Part shown: positions 55,837-64,000 of the stretch, piece after piece
Layout: the number at the start of each line of letters is the position of its first letter
Position numbering within the stretch: the first letter of the stretch is position 1
Assembly: GCA_030411725.1 (NCBI GenBank)
Contig: MU839837.1
Location: forward strand, 1,178,001-1,242,000
Source of the DNA: Echria macrotheca
Taxonomy: Eukaryota > Ascomycota > Sordariomycetes > Sordariales > Schizotheciaceae
Direction: 5' to 3'
DNA length: 64,000 nt
The notes under the pieces: model-generated
The model's database searches: none
The model's input: only the letters and a program-made list of their open reading frames with translations
What the model was told of the DNA's origin: nothing
Translations under genes and position numbers: made by a program

Positions 55837-58800
55837 ATGCGGATCTTGGCCCTTGCATCGTTACTTGCACTTCTTGCGACGAATCCTTGCCCAAACTCAA
55901 CACCGCCAACGACTGGTCGTGCGTCACTCGGTCGGAGAGAATCACTCTCGTGCGAAAATCACCGCACACACCTCGCCCATGCTCAGGACACATATACCTC
56001 AAATGGAACTGATGGCGAGGATTACAAGCTTCACCTGCTCGTCGACCCCGAAGATGCGGATATTGAGTGAGCCCCCGACTGTCGAAACAACGACTCAACA
56101 CTTTTGGCTAACTTGAAGTTAAAGCATCATCGCCGTTCATGGACTAGATGGCCATTGGAAAGACTCTTGGACGGCCGATAATGGCGTGTTCTGGCTCCAA
56201 GACCTTCTCCCTACCGACTTCCCGAGGGCCCGCATCTTTTCCTTCGGCCACGACTCTCGGACCAGAGGGGCGCCGAAGCCATTGACTCTCGATATATCCG
56301 ACCATGGAAAGGACCTGGTCACGTCTTTGGCCAATGAGCGGTATTTATCAAATGTAATCGCAAGATTTTTATGATCCAAAATTGTTGCAGGCTGACGAGA
56401 CTATTCTTGCTGTTATCCCAGACAGAGGAACGACCTCTGATATTTATTGGCCACAGTCTCGGAGGTCTTGTTATCAAGAGTGTACGTATTCCGACTATTT
56501 ACCCAGTGTAACGGCGACAATCTTGTGGCTGATTCAACCGACAAACAGGCCCTCCTCCATTCCGATATGGCACGGGTAGGACACCTCGAGATGCAAAAGT
56601 CAATTCAACTTTCGACTTCGGCTGTGCTATTTCTTGCAACACCGCACCAAGGGGGAGAGGGAGTCCACCTTGCCCAGATCATGACAAGAGTGCTCTCTGT
56701 GGTCTCCTACACGAACCCGAAGCTTCTTGACCAGGTCCAACAACATTCAGAATGGCTTCAAGACCTTCAATCACGGTATAACTCCATCAGCGGAGATTTC
56801 GACTCCGTTTTTTTCTATGAAACATATGAGATGGCAATTGACGTCGCTGGAGTAAATGTTCGTCGGTTACTGGTGCGTAGCTACTTGCCAACCGATCTTG
56901 ACGTTGACTAATCTCTCTTCCTTAGGTCGTACCAAAGTTTTCCGCAGTCATTCCAGGCGCGGTAAACGCAGAGGATGTTCGAATGTCCGCGGATCATAGC
57001 TCTATAGCCAAGTATCCTGGATCAACAGATCCGAATTATGAGCGGGTCTCGACGCGTCTCCGAGTTCTTGCAAGCAAGGCTGCGCCACGAGTGAGACAGA
57101 ACTGGATGCGATGGACTGCTATAAAAGGTAACCATACCCCAGGTACCCTGATTATTCCTCATATGAATACTTATTCCATCATGGGCTAGATATCGAAGCA
57201 AACCCTCCACCAACAAGCCAGCTTCGTGAACAGCAAGTGTCAAACAAACCCCTGGAGTTCCGTCTGGGATTAGCGTTCGATCGGGTATGGAACCGCCAGC
57301 AGTTTGTGGGCCGCGAAACAACTCTACGTCACCTGGATCGAAAGCTCCATAAGACGTCCTCGGGTAGCGACTTTAGGCTGGTCGTCCTTTATGGGATAGG
57401 GGGAGTCGGCAAGACGCAGATCGCTCTGCAATATGCCCACTTATCCAAGTTGAAATATAGCACAATATTTTGGCTGGATGGTAGCAGCAAGGAATCGGCA
57501 CTCCTGAGCATAATGGGATGCTTGGAGAGGATCACGAACCACTACAACTCGTTCGGTCATGGCGAGAACCCGCGAAATCGAAAAATTAAAGAATCGCTCG
57601 AGAAAGCTCGCCAAATGAGGAGCGCTCCAAGTGTACAGAAGACGGAAATGGGAAATAGCCCTCAGTCGGGGGCGGAGCGGTTCCGGCTCCTCACAGAAGC
57701 CTTTATTTCCTGGCTGTCGGTCGGCAACAACGAGCAGTGGCTGATCATCTTGGACAACGTCGACGACCTCGAGTCCTATGACTTTCGGGAGTTACTCCCC
57801 AACACTGATCATGGTGCCGTAATCATCACCAGCAGAAGATCCGATCTCGCAGTGAAGTGGGATGCTATTGAGGTCACAGACATGGACTCCGAGGAAGCAA
57901 TAGAGCTACTGGCCGGGGGCGCCAAGTTGGCGCTACAACGTGAAACAAGCGGTACGTCAACATCCTGTTTTGGGATGCGTGACTAACATGACCAGAATGG
58001 GATGCTGCCCAACGCCTTGTCGAAATGCTTAGTTACTTCCCACTTGCGATCGTTCAGGCCGCGTCCTTCATCGCTGCTCGGAAACAGCCGCAAAATCCAG
58101 TAGCAAACCCAATCGCAGAGTACACCGAGTTGTTTCTGAACCACTCAAAGACGATGCTGAACCACAAGAATGCCAAAGCTGCCTGGGATTACAGGGACGA
58201 CACGACACTGACGACGTGGGAAATCTCGTATCTGGCGGTTCACGAGCAGATGCCGAGGGCTACGCAAATCCTTCATATTTGCGCGTTTTTGAATCGCGAC
58301 TCCATATATGAAGAGCTGTTCATCCTGGGTCTGCCACAGGACCAAAGTGAAGGTTCGACCCAGACAGCAATCCTGCTTCTGGATTGCATCGCGCTGACGA
58401 ATGTGATGTAGGCGCTCAAGTCCAACAGGCTTTTAATCTCCTCAAATCGTACTCCTTTATCCGGTGGAGCTCTTCCAACTCTGGGTTCTCCATGCATCCT
58501 CTTGTCCATATGTGGGCAAAAATACGTCTGGACCGTGTCATCCAAGAGGCTGTCGCCCGCGAAACTCTAGAGATGCTCTACCGGTGCGCCCAGCACTACG
58601 GAACATCACACAGATTGGAACAACTCCGAGACACTTCACAAAGGCTGGACCCACTCCACTTCATGGAGCTCTTTTCGTTCTACGAAAAGAAAAGTCCTTG
58701 CAATCTCAAAGATCGCATCGACTTCTACGCTGACGAGCATCAACCCGAGTTCGATGCCGTTCTGGAAGGCGCATACTACTTCGTCAGAGGCACCTTCGAC

Positions 58801-60255
58801 GAAGCTGTGTCATACATCTACCGCAAGTATTTCACAGATGGTGTTTCTCCTCTTCGCGATTGGGAGTTGATGGCGATACTCGACAACCTTATGAACTGGC
58901 GCACCAGCTCTCACATTAGAATACTGGCTTGGGTCGTATGTCAGGCTTCGGCCACGCACGGAAGCAAGCACCCAAAAGTCCTCTATCACATGGGTAACTA
59001 CGCTCACTCTCTCCACATGACGGGCGATATCCGTCGCTCGCGCGCGTGGTACGAATGGCTCTTGGTTGCTAGGAGACGGGTTCTCGGAGACTCGCACCCC
59101 GCAACGGCAGGAGCCATGCTTGGAATTGCGCGACTCTCACATGACTGTGGCGTTGCCATCGATTCTGCTCTAGGAGGCTTTGAGAGGCGCCTTTATGTTC
59201 TTGGGTACGAAGATTCCCTAACGGTGAATGCGGGAAATATTCTCGACGAGATAGCGGACGCATGCCGAGATTATCTCGAGGACAGCAAGCACGACACGCT
59301 CGACAAGTGGAAGATGAGATACATCCGGGATCACAACATCTCTGTTATGGACCCCCGATGGCCCTTGCGAGAGGATAGTGATGAAGGTCGGATAGCCAAT
59401 GTGCGACTTGCCAGGGCATACCTCGAGGCCGGCCATGTGGAAGAGGGAACGGGCATACTCGTCAATGTCTTGGGGGCCCTCGGCAATGCCTGGGTGAACC
59501 TGTGGGACTGGGGATACCTGGAAATTCCGTCTTACTCTCTAGAGGTCTATGCGGGTCAGTTCGCTATAGACGTCGTCAACCGATACTCCGGCTTGTTGGC
59601 CTCTGACTCCAACCGCGCTCTTCCGGATCTGACAGCGGCACTGGAGCGGTTGTGGTATGCTAATAGACCCTATGCTCTGACACCGGATCAAGAAGGATCA
59701 TACAATGCCCGGGCTTGCGTTGCATTTCCCGTTTCCTTTTCCCTTGCATTGCTGTCTTGGGCCGGGGAAAACTCCGAAATGGCAGAACGATGGTTGGACG
59801 AAATTCCCGGCGTGTTTGCCGACTGGTTCGCAAGAGGATCATGTCCATCCGTCGGGAACTCTTACATTGGTGAAGGCTACACGAAGTTTCCACGAAGATA
59901 CTTCACTCACATTGTCTCCGAGGCATTCCGTCCGAATCACCCATGGGCAAGAGATCACAGCTGGGTCACGACTGCATCCTTCAGTCATCTCATTCTTTCG
60001 CGGATGATGTATCTCGAGCCTGCTTTGGGCATCACGTTATCGCTTTTCGGGTGGGACTGGGCTGTGTGTCCTAGTTATCTTGGGGCGTCACTGAGGGTCC
60101 TTGACGTCGTGTACGGCGGTCAAATCAAGACGTCGTCTCGATGCCGGCTTCCGCTCTGGAAACTGGCAGCAGAGCGAAAGCTTTTCATGGAGCAGGAAGA
60201 GTCGGAGTCATGCTTTAGCGATGTTCGGCGGTTCTCTATGTGTCGGGCAGGTTGA
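55837..60255 (+). CDS. NLR: SesB-like serine hydrolase, NB-ARC, TPR-like C-terminus
   Basis: Fungal NOD-like receptor of 1,341 aa. Exons 55837..56066, 56125..56340, 56391..56481, 56549..56872, 56926..57127, 57190..57951, 57996..58352 and 58412..60255; all junctions keep frame. Residues about 75-320 are an alpha/beta hydrolase of the SesB type: IIAVHGLDGHW, nucleophile Ser171 in GHSLGG, ATPHQGG and His311 in SADHSS, so it looks active. NB-ARC: P-loop GIGGVGKT at 423-430, Walker B LIILDNVDD and GAVIITSRR, then MHPLVHMWA, the motif usual before the repeat region. The C-terminal 600 residues are helical and TPR-like (SKHPKVLYHMGNYAHSLHMT, LGDSHPATAGAMLGIARLSH) but diverged. Such proteins act in allorecognition and programmed cell death. 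The first 40 residues are unusually hydrophobic (MRILALASLLALLATNP), so the start is less certain. One donor (GTTCGA at 58353) is atypical. Confidence 0.9.
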
Positions 60256-60371
60256 CCGGCGCTTTTCAGCAGACAACTATACCATAGGGGCCTCGCCGAA
60301 GGCGCTTTCAGTCTGCTTATCTATCGAGATACGGTTAAAACATCCCACAGAATTTCGGCCGAGGCTATGTG

Positions 60372-62785
60372 CTAAGCAGCTTGTCTCGTTAGAAGCCTAG
60401 TCCTCAGGAACGGCACCTCCATACCGATCGCCTCTCCGGTCTTTTTGTCTCGAACAAACACCAACCGATCCACCGACTGGCCGCCATAGTACAGCCAGTC
60501 AACTAGCTTCCAGCTCTTGCACTCCTCCTCGCTGATACCCCTGCCCGGAAGATCAGTCTCCGCCTCGGGATTCACGCCGTCCAGCCCCCACTCGAACCGC
60601 CAGTCCTCCTTGATCACCACGCGTCCATCGTCGAGCGTTTCCAGCCGCTCAATCTCGGCGGGATAAAGGCGGTACACGCCGTTCGTCCGGGCCATCTCGG
60701 CCGCTAGCAGCGGAGCAAGCGAGTATTTGTATATCTCGCCCAGGCCGGCGAGGATATCCTTTCCACCGCGCGTGAGTCCGGCGAGACGTAGTGTGTTGCC
60801 GTCGAGTGTGATGGTTGCGTTGGCGGATGTGGAGGCATAGTCGCCTGCGTAGCGCTCTGCTGCTTGCTCGATGGCTGTCGCGTCGATAGCGGGGACGACG
60901 GTGCTGATGACGGCGTTGAAGAGGACCGGAAGGGCAGATTGGTCGCCGGCCGTCAGGATGGTGATGCCGAGGCCGTAGTCGTCGAGGAGTGAGATCCGCG
61001 AGCGGTAGTTGTAGGCTACGCCGTCCTTGCCTATGATAGTTACTGTGTGTTTCTTGTCGGAAGAGCTGGGGAAGAGGAGTGCCGGGTCCGGTCGGAAGAT
61101 CTCCCAGGGCGAGCCTTGGAAGGCAGTCGAGCCGATGAAGGTGTGGGGTTTGAGCCAGGCTCTGGGTCATACCTGGTTAAGAAGCTGGAATGCGGAGGGG
61201 GAGGGACGACATACCGGATTTTGGTTGGTGTGGAGAGAGCAGGCGACCTGCTCAGTATGGCATGCAAGAAACTCGACAGGTCGGCAACCGTCGAGACGAG
61301 TCCGCCGCCTGCAGCTCCGTCGCCGTAGTCGGAACCCCAGTTATTCGGGACGCCGGGGATCACCGCTCGCGAGTCGTTACCTGGGCTCGGCCGTGTTGAG
61401 GGCATTCCGAGTGCGGCAGAGAGCTCACGGATGAGCTGGGCGTACGTCTTGCCGGTGTATGCCTCGACGGCGTAGGCTAGGAGGGTGAAGGCGACGTTGG
61501 AATAGACTGGGTGCGTCTGCGGCGCCGCGACAGGGTCGGAAGTAAGCATGCCGCGGAGGAGTTCTGGATAGTACCACATAATTCAGCTGCGAGGTTAATA
61601 GGTACTGCAGAAGGGAAAAAAGACATACGCTCCCTGTTACACACGCCCCCGTCCATACCGGTGACGCCGCATTCGGGGTAGCTGCTGTTGTCGAGGGCGG
61701 GGAAGCCGAGGTATTCGAAGTAGTCTTTGAGGTAGTAGTACTCCTGGTTTGGTTAGGATTAGATGGTATGAGTTGAGAACAAGGACGAACTGAGAAGCCG
61801 TCTGCTGTGGGTTAGCTTGGCTAGCTTGGTAATAGATGGGAAGAGGGGGGAGGTACAGTTTGGAACGATCCCGGCTACCTGTCCTGCGAGCGAGCGGAGG
61901 GTGATATCCTCCCAGTTAATTGAGGATTTGTTGGATTTCAGTGCTGGGAGGTATTTTGTGATTGGGTCGTCGTAGTTGATGCCGCTTTTTAGGAGGAGGG
62001 CATCCTGTCGATGTTAGTCTTATGGATGTATTACCTTGCTCCATGGTCCAAGCACATCACCCGTGTGGTACATCTTTAGAAATGAAATAACCAGAACAGA
62101 AATGACCAGATAAGAAATCAACAGAAAAAAGGGAACACTCGTTGTTGTCATTCTTGGGTTGGGTGAAGTGGTGCCTGCTATGCACATGGATATCTTTCCT
62201 CCTCTTGCTCCCTTCCTAACACTTTCTTTTCATATACATGTATTCTTCACTACTACCCAAGGACACACATTTCGCCAAAGATGTACTGACCAATCCTTTA
62301 TTGCGAAAAAACACACACACGCCACCCACCCGCCCACACATACACACACACACACACAAACAGACAAAAAAAATAAAAACTAAACATACCGTAAGAACCT
62401 TGGAAATGCTACCAATAAGATACTCCGCCCCCCGTCCAATCTCCCTCGTCCCCGTCCCATTTCTGTTAGCAGCCGGCGACAGATGATGATACTCCCAAAC
62501 CGGCACAGACGGATCAGCCTGGTCGAAGCTGGTGATCCCGATCGAGAAGGAGACGTTATATATATCGAAGCCGGGTCTGATCTTGTTTGCGAGGGCGGCG
62601 TCGAGGGATTTTGTTAGGCTGTTTAGGGCTTTGTTGAAGGGTTGTGTGGAGGAGGAGAGGGGGGATTGGGATTGGAGTTGGAGTTGGAGTTGGGGGCGGG
62701 GAAGGGGGGAGGTTGTGTGGCATGCTTGGATGGGAGGGATTAGTAGGAGGGATGTGAGGGTTAGGAGGGTGGTGGGGGGATGCAT
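60372..62785 (-). CDS. Secreted class C beta-lactamase-like serine hydrolase
   Basis: Penicillin-binding-protein-fold hydrolase (beta-lactamase-related/LACTB-like). Exons are complement(60372..61161, 61215..61563, 61629..61743, 61791..61801, 61857..62004, 62390..62785), giving 602 aa. Exon 4 of the six is only 11 nt; it is needed to give the family sequence VPN-YGFS-EYYYLK and its splice sites are CAG and GTTCGT. Signal peptide: MHPPTTLLTLTSLLLIPPIQA. The nucleophile motif SISK is at 126-129 and the YxN motif YSN at 244-246, so catalysis looks possible. A Gln/Leu-rich repeat follows the signal peptide. The C-terminal third has the beta-rich extension usual in these long fungal members. Intron 1 is 385 nt and holds a dinucleotide repeat. 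The physiological substrate is unknown; relatives cleave esters, peptides or lactones. It converges with the NLR gene, 116 nt apart. Confidence 0.9.
62342..62358. repeat. (AC)n microsatellite in intron 1 of the beta-lactamase-like gene
   Basis: About eight AC units followed by A-rich sequence, all intronic. Confidence 0.9.
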
Positions 62786-63309
62786 TTTTGAGGGATAGAG
62801 GATGGGGGATGGAGGATGGAAGGGTTGGTTGGGGTTGAGATGGGTGTGGTGAGGAGGAGGTGGAGGTTTTGAGGTTGAGGTTTGGTTTGGATCAATTAAC
62901 CGGATCGTTACCGGGTTTGTAGCCGATGGTTGGAATCCGGGGGATTGGTTGCTCGTTATTGGGTACATGTATACAGGCGAGGTATATATCCCTTTGATAT
63001 TAAGTTGGATTGGCAACTTTGCGAAGGGTGGTCACTACCTAGGGAGAGCCTTGGAGTAATGTTGAATTTCTGCGTGGCATTCTTTCCTTGTGCGCTTATG
63101 ACAGCGGACTGAGTTTCTACGAAATCTTTCTTGGTCCTTTTCTCCTGCTTTTGATATACAATAATGTTATGTATCAAGCTCACTCAATTGCCTTTGTCCC
63201 AACTTCATCCCACTTAAATGGTATTGGATGCCTGGATGCTTGGATGCCTGAGGGTAGATCAACCATAACCTCCCAGGGCATGCCAGATCATAAGGGCAGA
63301 TGCGCAGTC
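62786..63309. other. Intergenic region
   Basis: About 0.5 kb with the promoter of the beta-lactamase-like gene and the 3' flank of the NO VEIN-domain gene. The GGTTGG/GGAGG-rich stretch at 62640-62900 spans the hydrolase start and its upstream region. Confidence 0.5.
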
Positions 63310-64000
63310 TCAATCCGCCGTGACAACAGACCACGACTCAGCCGTAAACAAAAGCTGGTCCCGAGTCCTCAAGCTCTCAGGATCCACCAGCACCTTGAGA
63401 CCAACATTCTCCGCCTCGAGGTTAAACACCCGGAAGATCATGTACACCGTTGCCCTGTTGCCACTGCCATTCGTATTCTCCTGCATCTACCCAGGGAATC
63501 GTCGTCAGCCTCATGTCGACCTCCATTTTACACATCGATCATAGATAAAAAAAATCACGTACTAGTCGATACTGAGCCTTGCTCATGAAAAATCGCGTGC
63601 TGCAGCTTGCACTCGTCGTCGCCTTGACCTCGATATAGTACCGCGGCCTCCCATCCCTCCAGCCGTTCGCGTCGAGATATCCCTTGTCGACGAGAAGTCG
63701 TGTAAAGGCGCCGCTGGTGTCGTCATATACAATGTCTGACGTCTCGGTTCCGGCCCACGGCGTGAGTAGAGCCGAGTAATCGGGGTGGCGGGAGACGTAA
63801 TGGCGGATTGTGCTCCGCCAGTTGACTATAGAAAATAAGGGGAGGGATGGTTGGAGTCGAGAGAGAAGCTCAAAGACCTAAAGTCAGAATTATTTTGTCA
63901 GTACATCTTTGACAAGAAGGGATAGCGGCCCGGGGTGATTATCTTGAAATGGAGTGGTATCAGTTCAACTCACAAATAGTTCGCCCGCCGCCCCGATCTG
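63310..64000 (-). CDS. C-terminal part of a NO VEIN (DUF3883) domain protein, truncated by the window edge
   Basis: Exons complement(63310..63486, 63563..63877, 63974..>64000) give the last about 173 residues of a larger protein. The frame is continuous across two introns (75 and 96 nt). Motifs typical of the NO VEIN C-terminal domain are visible: IGAAGELF-VFELLSRL, YYIEVKATTS and FFMSKAQYRL, then RATVYMIFRVFNL. This domain has a nuclease-like fold in some predictions (the IEVKA strand). In fungi it usually ends a very large protein with an N-terminal HSP90-type (sacsin-like) ATPase region, which would lie beyond 64000. The stop codon is at 63310-63312. Function in fungi is not known to me. 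Confidence 0.85.

Noticed and set aside
60649..61170. 173-codon minus-strand frame rich in Arg/His
   Set aside because: Shifted frame of the last exon of the beta-lactamase-like gene.

Overview
This window is nuclear DNA of a filamentous ascomycete, most likely a Sordariomycete. The evidence is GC-rich coding sequence; short introns (about 47-200 nt) with GTATGT/GTAAGT-type donors, CTAAC/CTGAC-like branch sites and CAG/TAG acceptors; HET-domain and NLR genes; a highly reducing polyketide synthase (HR-PKS); an Aleuria-type fucose lectin; and nuclear genes for mitochondrial complex I. All exon boundaries were deduced by hand from splice sites and frame continuity. No transposon, rRNA or CRISPR array was recognised.

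Layout. 0.5-7.0 kb: a vacuolar/plasma-membrane-type Ca2+ P-type ATPase and a secreted M14 zinc carboxypeptidase, both on the minus strand. 8.3-16.9 kb: fungus-specific genes, namely a large membrane protein, a small secreted protein, a six-bladed fucose lectin and a second large membrane protein with long homopolymer runs in two introns. 17.5 kb: a type II (Leu/Ser-like) tRNA-like gene carrying extra internal sequence. 18.7-30.1 kb: a likely biosynthetic mini-cluster of an FSH1/LovG-type serine hydrolase, a divergently transcribed 2,206-aa HR-PKS (KS-AT-DH-[no MT]-ER-KR-ACP) and a LaeA-like methyltransferase. 30.8-38.0 kb: a membrane protein, a conserved low-complexity fungal protein and, head to tail, two complex I genes: the TYKY/NDUFS8 iron-sulfur subunit and the mitochondrial acyl carrier protein. 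40.5-42.6 kb: a CCCH zinc-finger protein.

42.6-52.1 kb is gene-poor and rich in microsatellites. It holds two tRNA genes: tRNA-His(GTG) with an ordinary 12-nt anticodon-loop intron, and tRNA-Trp(CCA), whose D-loop is split by a 54-nt insert that looks like a spliceosomal intron. 52.1-60.3 kb is an allorecognition/innate-immunity-type locus: a HET-domain protein, a small four-TM protein and a 1,341-aa NLR (SesB-like serine hydrolase, NB-ARC, C-terminal TPR-like region). 60.4-62.8 kb is a secreted class C beta-lactamase-like hydrolase with an 11-nt micro-exon. The window ends inside a gene for a NO VEIN (DUF3883) C-terminal domain protein.

How the genes may work together: the hydrolase could release the polyketide from the HR-PKS ACP, as LovG does for LovB, and the methyltransferase could tailor the product or regulate the locus. 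The DH His is replaced by Tyr and the ER cofactor loop is atypical, so the product may be less reduced than the domain list suggests. The HET and NLR genes together look like a heterokaryon-incompatibility/NLR neighbourhood.
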